Made by a program: the position numbers and the translations under genes
The notes under the pieces: model-generated
Database searches by the model: none
What the model was told of the DNA's origin: nothing
What the model saw: only the letters and a program-made list of their open reading frames with translations
Origin: Actinobacteria bacterium IMCC26207
GTDB taxonomy: Bacteria > Actinomycetota > Acidimicrobiia > Acidimicrobiales > Microtrichaceae
Direction: 5' to 3'
Assembly (NCBI GenBank): GCA_001025035.1
Contig: LCZK01000009.1
Coordinates: forward strand, 496,001-560,000
DNA: 64,000 bases
Shown: positions 39,281 to 47,600 of the stretch, one piece after another
How positions within the stretch are numbered: position 1 is the first letter of the stretch
Layout of the letters: each line of letters opens with the position of its first letter

Positions 39281-40837
39281 ATGAGCATTCCGCGCCTGCA
39301 CGTCAGTGCAGCAACCACACAAGACAACACCACGCTGCGACCGCGGCGTATCAAGTTGTTGTTCCCCTGGTTGTTGATTGTTCTCTCGCTGGCTATTTAC
39401 GGCATCAGCGGCGGAACAACGGCAGTCTCGGCTCAGGACGCAACGTTCACGTTCAATGGGTCCGGTTGGGGCCACGCTGTTGGAATGAGTCAGTGGGGAG
39501 CTCGTGGAATGGCTGCCAATGGCAGTTCCTTCAACGATATTCTTGGCTGGTATTACCGTGGCGCAGCAGTAACGCCGGCAGCGACGATCAACAATGACTT
39601 GCGGGTGCTGGTAGCCGAAAAACAAAACGCCTTTACCCTTACAACCGGTGGGTCAACTGCATTTGAGGGAATCGGCTGGGCGCCCGGAGGCTCAACCGTT
39701 ACTGCCACACGATTTGGAAACAACATCGCTTGGTCGGGCGGACTCACTGCTGTTACTGGCGGCACCGTTGACATTCAACTGTGGAGCGCTGGCGGCCCGC
39801 TCAAGCTCAGCACCCCCGGCTACAGCTACCGCTACGGAATGCTGCGCATCTCGCTAGACCCAACTGGTGGCCTTCGAGCTGTCGTCTGGGGCCTACCCAT
39901 GCAGCAGTATCTCTACGGCCTCGGAGAAATGTCTGGCTCTTGGCCGATCGAAGCACTCAAGGCCCAGGCCACAGCCGGCCGCACCTTTGCCCAAAAGCGC
40001 ATTGCTGTTCGAGGCCTCGCCGACTTTGACCTGTACGGCTCGGTGCTCCATCAGTCCTACACGGGAACCAAAAACGAGGTGGCGAATTGGCAGAATGCGG
40101 TCAACGCAACGGCCAATCAGGTCATCACCTATAACGGACAACTCATCGATGCGGTGTACTCCGCCAGTAGCGGTGGTCACACAGAAAACAGCGAGTATGT
40201 CTGGGTCTCACAAGTGCCCTACTTGAGAGGCGTTCCAGACCCGTTCGATAGCACCGGTGGGAACCCCCATGCTTCTTGGAGCAGAGCTTTTAGCGGTACT
40301 GAACTCGGCTCTTGGTTCGGCTTAGGAACCGTCACCTCGGTTCAGGTTCTTGGACCGCTCGGAGTGTCTGGACGCGTAGACAAAGCAACGATCCGTGTCA
40401 TTGGTACGGGCGGACCGAGCGGCACGACTCGAGACCTAACCGGTACAGCTTTCCGCTCAGTGGTGAACTCGAACTCGGCCTCAAACCGGCAACTGATGTC
40501 CACGAGATTCACCGTGAACGGGTCTGCTGTAGCCCCACCAACGCCAGCACCTACTCCGTCCAACTCACTAGCTAGCGGTTCCATTACCGAGGCTGCTGCA
40601 GCAGGCCGACGGATCACCGTCAGCGGTCAATCATCTGACCCGAATGGCTCACCACTGGTGCGCGTGGTCTCGACCATGGGCGGCGTTCAAGCAGTTCGTG
40701 ATTACCGCTCTACCGATGGCAGATTCTCTGTCAGTTGGGACGGAAGCAAAGGCACCCGAAGCGTCTGCGTCACGGTATTTGACGAGCCAAGTGGCCAAGG
40801 CATCTCGCTTGGCTGCCGTGACATCATCGTCAAGTAA
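39281..40837 (+). CDS. SpoIID/LytB domain secreted protein
   Basis: A 518-residue exported protein. After a basic N-terminus comes a hydrophobic signal or anchor (LLFPWLLIVLSLAIYGI), then FTFNGSGWGHAVGMSQWGARGMAANG and the SpoIID core: GLPMQQYLYGLGEMSGSWPIEALKAQATAGRTFA, AVYSASSGGHTENSEYVW and VPYLRGVPDPFD. SpoIID is a peptidoglycan lytic transglycosylase in sporulating firmicutes. Here the organism need not sporulate, and such proteins occur in many non-sporulating actinobacteria. A Pro/Thr linker leads to a 75-residue C-terminal beta domain ending in CRDIIVK. A cell-wall role is inferred. Confidence 0.85.
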   Translation: MSIPRLHVSAATTQDNTTLRPRRIKLLFPWLLIVLSLAIYGISGGTTAVSAQDATFTFNGSGWGHAVGMSQWGARGMAANGSSFNDILGWYYRGAAVTPAATINNDLRVLVAEKQNAFTLTTGGSTAFEGIGWAPGGSTVTATRFGNNIAWSGGLTAVTGGTVDIQLWSAGGPLKLSTPGYSYRYGMLRISLDPTGGLRAVVWGLPMQQYLYGLGEMSGSWPIEALKAQATAGRTFAQKRIAVRGLADFDLYGSVLHQSYTGTKNEVANWQNAVNATANQVITYNGQLIDAVYSASSGGHTENSEYVWVSQVPYLRGVPDPFDSTGGNPHASWSRAFSGTELGSWFGLGTVTSVQVLGPLGVSGRVDKATIRVIGTGGPSGTTRDLTGTAFRSVVNSNSASNRQLMSTRFTVNGSAVAPPTPAPTPSNSLASGSITEAAAAGRRITVSGQSSDPNGSPLVRVVSTMGGVQAVRDYRSTDGRFSVSWDGSKGTRSVCVTVFDEPSGQGISLGCRDIIVK

Positions 40838-40880
40838 CGCAGGCTGGCCATCGTTGGTCAGGTCACCCAGCTAGCGCAGC

Positions 40881-42017
40881 TCAGCTGATTTCGGCACCCG
40901 CTGCACGCTCGTTGAGCATCTCAAGACGGTTTGAGCATTCCAGATACTCATCAACCATGTCTGCGATCAGGTCTTTAGTTTTGCGCACCTTGTTCATGGT
41001 GCCCACGATCTGACCAACCGGGTTGAAGTTCACGTCTTTGGCCTGCTGTGAGTAGTGGTGGCCACGCGCCACAGCCTCGCCAGTCACCATGAACTGCAGT
41101 GGCATGCCAAGCGGATCTGGATTTGCTGGGTCTTCCCAAGCGTCAGTCCACTCGTTGCGAAGCATGCGACAAGGCTTACCCGTCCAACTGCGCGAACGCA
41201 CCGTGTCACGACTCGTTGCAGCCAACAGTGACTCAACCTGAGCAGGAGCCTGATCAGCCTCTTCAACAGTCAGCCAGATGGACCCCGTCCACACGCCCTC
41301 GGCGCCCATTGCCAAAGCCGCAGCAACCTGGCGGCCCGTGCCGATACCGCCAGCGGCAAGCACAGGAATTGGATACACAGCATCGATCACCTGTGGCCAC
41401 AGAACTACCGAACCGACATCACCTGTGTGGCCGCCGCCCTCGGTGCCCTGAGCAATGATGATGTCGACATTCGCGTCCTTGTGGTGCAGTGCTTGTTTGG
41501 GTGAACCGCACAATGCAGCAATCAAACGACCTGATTCATGAACCCGCTGAATCACCTCGTCTGGAGGGGTTCCAAGGGCGTTCGCAATCAGGCGAACCTT
41601 TGGGTGACGAAGCGCTGCGTCAATGAGTGGCGAAGCAGTTGCCTCGGTCCAACCAATCAATGCCGGAGGGAGTTCATCCTCGGGAAGTTCTGGCACGTTG
41701 TGATCAGCCAGAATCTTCTTGACGAATCTGCGGTGCTCATCGGGCACCATCGTGAGCAAATCCTGCTCCAACTTGATGGGATCCATCTCACCCATGCCCT
41801 CGTACTTACCGGGGATCACCACGTCTACCCCGTAAGGCTTGTCAGTGTGCTCATCGATCCAAGCCAGTTCAGTCTCGAGTTGTTCCACGGTGTAACCCAC
41901 CGCGCCCAACACTCCCATGCCGCCAGCGTTACTCACTGCTGCAACAACGTCACGACAATGCGTGAAGGCGAAGATAGGGAATTCAATACCGAGTCGATCA
42001 CAAAGTTCTGTACGCAT
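40881..42017 (-). CDS. Nitronate monooxygenase family flavoprotein
   Basis: A 378-residue FMN-dependent TIM-barrel enzyme of the nitronate monooxygenase / 2-nitropropane dioxygenase family. Features are IEFPIFAFTHCRDVVAAVSNAGGMGVLGA at the start, IIAQGTEGGGHTGDVGSVVLWPQVIDAV, and PVLAAGGIGTGRQVAAALAMGAEGVWTGSIWL (phosphate-binding). It probably oxidises nitronates or acts as a related reductase. Start ATG 42017 (MRTELCDRLGI) fits the family better than the TTG six codons upstream. It diverges from the CMD gene. Confidence 0.88.
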   Translation of the reverse strand: MRTELCDRLGIEFPIFAFTHCRDVVAAVSNAGGMGVLGAVGYTVEQLETELAWIDEHTDKPYGVDVVIPGKYEGMGEMDPIKLEQDLLTMVPDEHRRFVKKILADHNVPELPEDELPPALIGWTEATASPLIDAALRHPKVRLIANALGTPPDEVIQRVHESGRLIAALCGSPKQALHHKDANVDIIIAQGTEGGGHTGDVGSVVLWPQVIDAVYPIPVLAAGGIGTGRQVAAALAMGAEGVWTGSIWLTVEEADQAPAQVESLLAATSRDTVRSRSWTGKPCRMLRNEWTDAWEDPANPDPLGMPLQFMVTGEAVARGHHYSQQAKDVNFNPVGQIVGTMNKVRKTKDLIADMVDEYLECSNRLEMLNERAAGAEIS

Positions 42018-42130
42018 TCGCCCAAGGTAATGCAAAACAGGAACGCGTTCTAGTAGCCCCCAGATCCAGATGCTGCAAAACCGCCAAGATTCCGGCGCGG
42101 GCTGAACTGACCTCGCTACGGTGATGCCTA

Positions 42131-42186
42131 ACTACATCGACAGCACTACATCGACAGCGCTGCATCATCAGCGCTGCATCAACAGG
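42131..42186 (+). repeat. 14-bp unit repeated four times upstream of the CMD gene
   Basis: ACTACATCGACAGC at 42131-42144 and 42145-42158, GCTGCATCATCAGC at 42159-42172 and GCTGCATCAACAGG at 42173-42186. The fourth copy runs into the AGGAGG ribosome binding site (42184-42189). Confidence 0.8.
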
Positions 42187-42195
42187 AGGTCAGTT

Positions 42196-42825
42196 GTGCC
42201 ACGTTTACGCGAGGTTCCACGTTCAGAGGTTCACCCATTTGGCGAGGTGATGTACGGCCTTTTGTTTGGTGATCGAGACCCAACGGTGGAGCCCGGAACA
42301 GCCTCAGGCACACCCGGAGACTGGTGGAGCGTCACGGCGCTCTCCCCCGATGCTTTCGATCACATTGCTGGCGGTATTCAGTACTACCGATCACCGGACC
42401 GTCAGATTTCACCCGTCCTTCGGGAGTTGGGTCAGTTGCGGGTTGGCTGGGCACGCTCCTCACTTTTTGTTTACTCGCAGCACTGCAAAGCCGCCCGAGA
42501 TGTCGGCCTGACCAACGAACAAGTCGATGCCGTTCCGCACTGGCAAGTTGCCGACTGTTTCAGCCCGATTCAGCGCGCCGTGCTTGCCTATGTCGACTGC
42601 TTAGTTCTGCAAGGCGGACGAGTTCCCGATGGTGTCATTGCGGCGCTCAAGGCAGAACTCTCAGAGGTTGAAATCCTGGAACTCACCTACATCATCACCA
42701 CTTACGACATGTACGGAATCATCTCCAAGGCGCTGCACCTGGAGTACGACAATGTCGAGGACCCTATGCAAGAAGTCCCAGACCTTGATGGAAACCGCGC
42801 TGGACTTAAAAGGTTTGCTGAGTAG
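42196..42825 (+). CDS. Carboxymuconolactone decarboxylase (CMD/AhpD-like) family protein
   Basis: A 209-residue all-helical protein of the CMD superfamily. Core segments are RELGQLRVGWARSSLFVYSQHCKAARDVGLTNEQVDAVPHW and SPIQRAVLAYVDCLVLQGGRVPDGVIAALKAELSEVEILELTYIITTYDM. The peroxidase CxxC of AhpD is absent; only one Cys (SQHCKAA) lies there. The role may be decarboxylase-like or unknown. GTG 42196 is chosen because a perfect AGGAGG lies 6 bases upstream. The stop lies in a 17-bp repeat shared with the convergent LLM gene. Confidence 0.82.
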   Translation: MPRLREVPRSEVHPFGEVMYGLLFGDRDPTVEPGTASGTPGDWWSVTALSPDAFDHIAGGIQYYRSPDRQISPVLRELGQLRVGWARSSLFVYSQHCKAARDVGLTNEQVDAVPHWQVADCFSPIQRAVLAYVDCLVLQGGRVPDGVIAALKAELSEVEILELTYIITTYDMYGIISKALHLEYDNVEDPMQEVPDLDGNRAGLKRFAE

Positions 42826-42871
42826 TTCAGCCAGCCCAGTAATTCAGCTAGCCCAGTAATTCAGCTAGCCC
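42821..42871. repeat. 17-bp triplicate holding the stop codons of two convergent genes
   Basis: Copies are AGTAGTTCAGCCAGCCC (42821-42837), AGTAATTCAGCTAGCCC (42838-42854) and AGTAATTCAGCTAGCCC (42855-42871). The plus-strand CMD stop (TAG 42823-42825) is in copy 1 and the minus-strand LLM stop (TGA 42861-42863) in copy 3. Every copy carries a TAG/TAA on plus and a TGA on minus. Confidence 0.94.
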
Positions 42872-43931
42872 GGAACGCTGGCAGCACATACTCGCCAAAG
42901 AGTTTGCATTCTTCAATGTGCGGGTATCCCGACAAAATGAAGCAGTCCACACCCAGGTTCTGATAGCTCCGAAGTTTGGCAATAATTTGGTCGGGGTCGC
43001 CAACCAGCGCGGCCCCGGCCCCTGATCGGGCGCGGCCAATTCCTGTCCACAGACCAGGCTCGATATAACCCTCATCATCAGAGCCCTCACGAAGCTCCGC
43101 CTGCCGACGCACTCCGGCCGAGTTGCTGTCCAAGGAACGCTGACGAATCTCTGCGCCCGTTGGCTCATCTAGTTCGGCGAGCAAGTGGCGAGCAGCAGCC
43201 TTTGCTTCTGCCTCGGTCTCTCTGACAATGACATGGGTTCGAAACCCGAAGCGCAGGGTCCTATTGAAGGCAGCCGCTCGGGCACTCATATCGGCTACGA
43301 GTTCAGCCACCGCAGCCTCGGTATCGGGCCAAGTCAGAAACACATCAGCGTGTTCAGCGGCAACTCTGCGCGCCGGTTCGGAGTGACCGCCAAAATAGAA
43401 ATCAGGACAGCGTCCAGACACGGTTGGTACCCGCGGTGCCTGCACCTCAAGGTCAAAGAACTCTCCATGGTGGTTCACTTCTTGGCCGTTGAGCAGTTGC
43501 CGAAGGATGCTCATCACCTCTGCAGTTCGGCGATACCTCGGCTCGGATTCGAGTGCTGCTCCGGGCAAATCGCTCGAGATGATATTGATGGTGAGTCCTC
43601 CGCCGAGCATCTGATCCAACGTGGCTAGTTGCCGAGCCATCTGAGGTGGCCACAACTCACCACACCGCACAGCAGTCAGCAAGCGCATTCGGCCACGAAC
43701 CTCTGCCGCAACCCCTCCGGCAAAAACCAAAGCGTCAATCCCCAGCTGATAACCCGAGGGCAGCAGAATGTTGTCAAACCCCTGATCCCGCGCCGTTCGC
43801 ACAATCTCTGCGCAGTGCTCAAATGAACTCTGTAGGTGCGGAGCTGCCACCCCGAGTTGCTCAAAATCGTCATCACATAAGGCCGAGAACCAAGCAAACT
43901 CTGCGCTGTTCTGGCTTGGCAAAATACTCAT
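42861..43931 (-). CDS. LLM-class flavin-dependent monooxygenase (SsuD-like)
   Basis: A 356-residue bacterial-luciferase-like TIM-barrel enzyme using reduced FMN. It is close to the alkanesulfonate monooxygenase pattern: TARDQGFDNILLPSGY, RLLTAVRCGELWPPQMARQLATLDQMLGGGLTINIISSD, FYFGGHSEPARRVAAEHADVFLTW, and VGDPDQIIAKLRSYQNLGVDCFILSGYPHIEEC. It may desulfonate organosulfonates. ATG 43931 has GGGGGAG upstream and overlaps the stop of the aldo/keto reductase gene (ATGA). The stop lies in the 17-bp triplicate. Confidence 0.87.
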   Translation of the reverse strand: MSILPSQNSAEFAWFSALCDDDFEQLGVAAPHLQSSFEHCAEIVRTARDQGFDNILLPSGYQLGIDALVFAGGVAAEVRGRMRLLTAVRCGELWPPQMARQLATLDQMLGGGLTINIISSDLPGAALESEPRYRRTAEVMSILRQLLNGQEVNHHGEFFDLEVQAPRVPTVSGRCPDFYFGGHSEPARRVAAEHADVFLTWPDTEAAVAELVADMSARAAAFNRTLRFGFRTHVIVRETEAEAKAAARHLLAELDEPTGAEIRQRSLDSNSAGVRRQAELREGSDDEGYIEPGLWTGIGRARSGAGAALVGDPDQIIAKLRSYQNLGVDCFILSGYPHIEECKLFGEYVLPAFRAS

Positions 43932-44905
43932 GGAAGTTGCTCCCCCGTGCCTGCCTGATACAGCGAGTACCACTCCTGGCGACTCAGCTTTACGGTCAAA
44001 GCCTCGGCGGCTTGGTGAATCCGCTCCACGCGCTGCGTACCAAGAATTGGGATAGGCGCAGCAGGATGCCCCAGAACAAATGCAAGCGCAATCGAAGCCG
44101 GTGCGACCTCGTAGTGCTTCGCCAGTTGTGACAGGAGTTGCTCAGTACTGTCCACCTGTTGTGCGGGAGTGGGCTGGGCCTGTGTGCTCTCAGAGCTCAC
44201 TCTGCCTCCGCCAAGTGGACTCCATGCCAAGGGAGTCAACCCCATCTCGATGCACTGATCCAGAGTTCCGTCACGTGCAGCTTCGCTGTTCCACAGGCTG
44301 AACTCGGGCTGGCTGCATACCAGCGGCCTCGGAAGAAAACTCTGCACAAGCCCCAGCTGACTTGGAGTGACATTCGAGAGCCCGAACTCGCGCACCAGTT
44401 GCCGGTCGTGTAGGTCCATCAAGGCGCTTGCTAGCTCTTCGGGATGCGTCAGCGTGTCCGGCCGGTGTATTTGATAGAGGTCGATGACATCGACACGAAG
44501 TCTTCGCAGCGAGGCCTCGCATGCAGAGCGCAGGTACTCAGGCGAGCAGTCATAGGGCACCCCGGGTCGGATTCCCCCCTTCGTTGCCAGCACCATCTGC
44601 TGACGCAGGGCAGGCGCCTCAGTAAGCACCTCGCCGAGTAATGACTCTGCCCGTCCGAAACCCTCCTGGCCGTCAAAGCCATAAATATCGGCGGTGTCAA
44701 TCAGATTCCAACCCGCATCTAGTGCCGCTTCGATTTTGCCTCGAGCCTGAACAGAATCTCCCTCGGCTAAGCGCCAGCACCCGTACGCAATCGGTCCAAC
44801 TTGTAGATCGGAACTGCCAAGTCGCCGATTGTTGAGCGTTTGAGCAGGTACTCGCATGGTTGCGGGCTGGCCTGTGGTTGCTTCGGTACCGTCTTGAGGA
44901 ATCAT
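43928..44905 (-). CDS. Aldo/keto reductase
   Basis: A 325-residue NADPH-dependent oxidoreductase. The catalytic tetrad is visible: Asp in WNLIDTADIYG, Tyr in the same stretch, Lys in MVLATKGGIRPG and His in LYQIHRPDTL. The cofactor end is PIPILGTQRVERIHQAAEAL. It is co-translated with the LLM monooxygenase (ATGA overlap), suggesting they act on the same compound. No clear ribosome binding site precedes ATG 44905; ATG 44857 is an alternative start. Divergent from the Gfo/Idh/MocA gene. Confidence 0.9.
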   Translation of the reverse strand: MIPQDGTEATTGQPATMRVPAQTLNNRRLGSSDLQVGPIAYGCWRLAEGDSVQARGKIEAALDAGWNLIDTADIYGFDGQEGFGRAESLLGEVLTEAPALRQQMVLATKGGIRPGVPYDCSPEYLRSACEASLRRLRVDVIDLYQIHRPDTLTHPEELASALMDLHDRQLVREFGLSNVTPSQLGLVQSFLPRPLVCSQPEFSLWNSEAARDGTLDQCIEMGLTPLAWSPLGGGRVSSESTQAQPTPAQQVDSTEQLLSQLAKHYEVAPASIALAFVLGHPAAPIPILGTQRVERIHQAAEALTVKLSRQEWYSLYQAGTGEQLP

Positions 44906-44945
44906 TGGCTCGCACCATACTCAGCTCATAGGGGACACTGTGCCC

Positions 44946-46094
44946 ATGAGCGAAACGCCAGCCAGTTCAGACCAGATCCGATATGGGTTCATCGGAGTTG
45001 GAATGATGGGCCAAGAACACATCCGCAATGTGCAAGCACTGCCCGGTGCCACCGTCGTAGCAATCGCCGACCCAGATGCCACATCGCTAGGTGCGGCGCA
45101 AGAACTCGCAGGCGAGACAGTCTCCTCGTATCTTTCAGTGGCCGAGATGTTGGCACAGGAATCACTCGACGCAGTCGTGATCTCTTCACCCAATTTCACG
45201 CATCGGTCAGTACTTGAACCGCTCTGGCAGACCTCGCTTCATCTGCTCATCGAGAAGCCACTTTGCACAACAGTTGCAGACTGCCTTCATGTTCAGGCCG
45301 CTGCCGATTCCCATGACGGGATTGTGTGGGTGGGACTTGAGTATCGCTATATGCCACCCGTGCAACGTTTCTTGCAGGAGCTCGGCGTGAGCAAGGCCGG
45401 CACTCATTCTGATGCGAACAGTGCGACTGGTCAGGTTCGGATGCTCTCGATTCGCGAGCATCGGTTTCCATTCCTCGACAAGGTGGGCCACTGGAACCGA
45501 TTTAGCGTCAACACGGGCGGAACGCTGGTGGAGAAGTGCTGCCATTTCTTCGACTTGATGCGAGTCGCTATTCCCAGCCGACCAGTCCGTGTCATGGCCT
45601 CGGGGGCACAAGATGTCAACCACCTTGATGAGCGGTACCCAGAAGGCACACCAGATATTTTGGATAATGCCTTCGTGATTGTGGAGTTCGAAAACGGCGC
45701 GCGTGCTTCTCTTGACCTATCCATGTTCGCCGAGGGATCGGCCTTCGAACAAGAACTCGTAGCCGTGGGTGACCTTGGCAAAGTGGAAGTCAAAATTCCG
45801 GGTTTCATGGAACTCGCACGCGGCAGGCAGGCCGAACTCATTGTGGGGTCACGATCAACCGGTTGGCCCGTAACTTCGGAGCAGATCGGCGCCGAGGAAT
45901 CGGTCCGCTACCTCGGCGCCCATCACGGGGCGAGCTATTTGGAACACGTTGATTTCTGTAGCGCAATCCGTAACGGCACTACACCGCTCGTTACGGTTAC
46001 CGATGGTCTGTGGTCAGTCGCTATGGGCGCTGCAGCTCAGACTTCTCTGGCCGAGGGCCGGGCAGTGACTCTGGCAGAAATGGGCCTTAGCTAG
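44946..46094 (+). CDS. Gfo/Idh/MocA family oxidoreductase
   Basis: A 382-residue NAD(P)-dependent sugar or inositol oxidoreductase. The Rossmann start is YGFIGVGMMGQEHIRNVQALPG, the nicotinamide-site motif HLLIEKPLCTT (EKP). GHWNRFSVNTGGTLVEKCCHFFDLMR contains the expected catalytic His region (GG..xE..xHxxD). ATG 44946 is preceded by GGGGA at 10 bases; an in-frame GTG two codons upstream is too close to it. It converges with the DUF2254 gene with an 8-bp overlap. Substrate unknown. Confidence 0.88.
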   Translation: MSETPASSDQIRYGFIGVGMMGQEHIRNVQALPGATVVAIADPDATSLGAAQELAGETVSSYLSVAEMLAQESLDAVVISSPNFTHRSVLEPLWQTSLHLLIEKPLCTTVADCLHVQAAADSHDGIVWVGLEYRYMPPVQRFLQELGVSKAGTHSDANSATGQVRMLSIREHRFPFLDKVGHWNRFSVNTGGTLVEKCCHFFDLMRVAIPSRPVRVMASGAQDVNHLDERYPEGTPDILDNAFVIVEFENGARASLDLSMFAEGSAFEQELVAVGDLGKVEVKIPGFMELARGRQAELIVGSRSTGWPVTSEQIGAEESVRYLGAHHGASYLEHVDFCSAIRNGTTPLVTVTDGLWSVAMGAAAQTSLAEGRAVTLAEMGLS

Positions 46095-47463
46095 CAGCTT
46101 CTTGGGCCGTTTGGGCCGCCGATTCTAGGCAAGTCACTGTTAGCGAATACCGCTGCTCAATGTCTTCTAGATCACCACTCACAAAGCTGCCCACCCTTGC
46201 AGTTTCCATAACTAAGTCCGCATGCTTCCGAAGCGGAGCTAGGTGTTCCGGACGAACCACAGGCGCCATGGCAGAGATCGCATCAAGAATCCGGATCAGC
46301 ACTGCGACGTTGTGCGCAGCAGACTGACGGATCAAATCAAATGCTGTCTTCAGTACGCGATCAAACTTGAGCGGCGGAACGACTAACCGCAGCGTTCCAT
46401 CCGCACTGCAGATGCCTCCCGTGCGCTCTGGATGAGTCCCGACCTGAACCATCGCCGCCCCCAGCCAATCCACACAAGTCAGGCCGGTATAGGTGTCATT
46501 GATTGCCGGAGAGAGCGCTCGCAGCGCGATCTCGACCACCTGCGCAATAGCAAATTCCAAATCTTGCCGCAGCGTCCGATACCTTCCGATCTCTACGGCC
46601 TGGGCCACGACCTGCTGCACGCGACTCTCTGCTGAACTTGGGCTCACCCAAGCAAGAATCTGACCTTGTTGGGTGAACTGCCCCGGCCGGCGATTCAGCA
46701 CAATCACCGCCTCGGCCGAATCTGCTGCCTCGAGTAGCCGTTCGACGTCAACTAATTCAACGTATCCAGTTTGAATGGCCGCTATCGGGGCACCCGATTC
46801 TCGACTCTGAGCAACAACCGCAGAAACCTTTTCCGGATCATGTTCGCGCAGCAGGACCCGCATAGTGGCAGACCCCTCTGCAAGGACTTTTCCTAAATCC
46901 TTGACCACCGCAGCTACCACCGCAGGTGCCTGAATTGTCGACGCGACTCGATGAACGTAAAACACCAGCAGGCCAAAGCAACACAGCGAGAGCACCTCAA
47001 CGAGAACCACGCTGAAGGCAGGAATCTGGCTGCCGGGAGAGCTTCGAATCGCCGACAAGGTGAGTACGTTGAAGATCACCGTCCCCAGAAATGCACCAAG
47101 AGTGATCTGCGTTATTGGGTCCTTCATAAACCGGCGAATCAAGCGCGGTCCGAGCTGTGTCGAGGCCAATGAAAACGTCAGAATGCTGGTTGAAAAAACC
47201 AGCGCTAGGGCCGTTGCGACTGCCCCAAGCAGGGCCGTCACCAGAATCGCAGCATCATCTGCTGAGTCATCAATCAGCGCGCTGGGAAACCAACTCGACA
47301 TGAGATCAAAGTGCCGATCGACCCAAATGGAGAATGCGAACAGCAGCACAGAGCCAATCGACATCAGCAGCGGAGTGACCCACAGGTTGGGTCCGACCCG
47401 ATACGAGATCTCCCACCACCAAGTGGTGAATCGGGAGCGCAGTGAGCGCCGTGACGTTGTCAT
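46087..47463 (-). CDS. DUF2254 family membrane protein
   Basis: A 458-residue protein with four hydrophobic segments in the first 180 residues: LWVTPLLMSIGSVLLFAFSI, AAILVTALLGAVATALALVFSTSILTFSLAS, ITLGAFLGTVIFNVLTLSAI and VVLVEVLSLCCFGLLVFYV. A soluble C-terminal half has RALSPAINDTYTGLTCVDWLG, the family motif. Function is not established. Its 5' end (first eight codons) and upstream ribosome binding site are part of a 56-bp direct repeat also found at the end of the lysX-like gene. This implies the two genes originally overlapped and were separated by an insertion. Confidence 0.86.
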   Translation of the reverse strand: MTTSRRSLRSRFTTWWWEISYRVGPNLWVTPLLMSIGSVLLFAFSIWVDRHFDLMSSWFPSALIDDSADDAAILVTALLGAVATALALVFSTSILTFSLASTQLGPRLIRRFMKDPITQITLGAFLGTVIFNVLTLSAIRSSPGSQIPAFSVVLVEVLSLCCFGLLVFYVHRVASTIQAPAVVAAVVKDLGKVLAEGSATMRVLLREHDPEKVSAVVAQSRESGAPIAAIQTGYVELVDVERLLEAADSAEAVIVLNRRPGQFTQQGQILAWVSPSSAESRVQQVVAQAVEIGRYRTLRQDLEFAIAQVVEIALRALSPAINDTYTGLTCVDWLGAAMVQVGTHPERTGGICSADGTLRLVVPPLKFDRVLKTAFDLIRQSAAHNVAVLIRILDAISAMAPVVRPEHLAPLRKHADLVMETARVGSFVSGDLEDIEQRYSLTVTCLESAAQTAQEAAS

Positions 47464-47495
47464 GTTGCTTCACCCTCAACGACTTCGGTAGGCCC
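47440..47495 (+). repeat. 56-bp direct repeat, copy A (DUF2254 side of the PKD insertion)
   Basis: Identical over 56 bp to 49046-49101; a further 5 bases match after a 1-base gap. This copy contains the DUF2254 start codon, its ribosome binding site (GAGGGTGAAG) and a duplicate of the last codons of the lysX-like gene. Confidence 0.97.
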
Positions 47496-47600
47496 GACAA
47501 ACTACGTTCGGTTCAAGAACTCCGATTCTATGAGAACCGCAGGACCGAGTCTCAAACGTGTCCAACCCTGAGTCGACGGAGAGCGATATGGATGAGTGGG
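47496..47600. other. Left flank of the inserted segment, no gene
   Basis: 105 bp between repeat copy A and the PKD gene stop. No ORF, terminator hairpin or transposon end was recognised. Confidence 0.4.
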
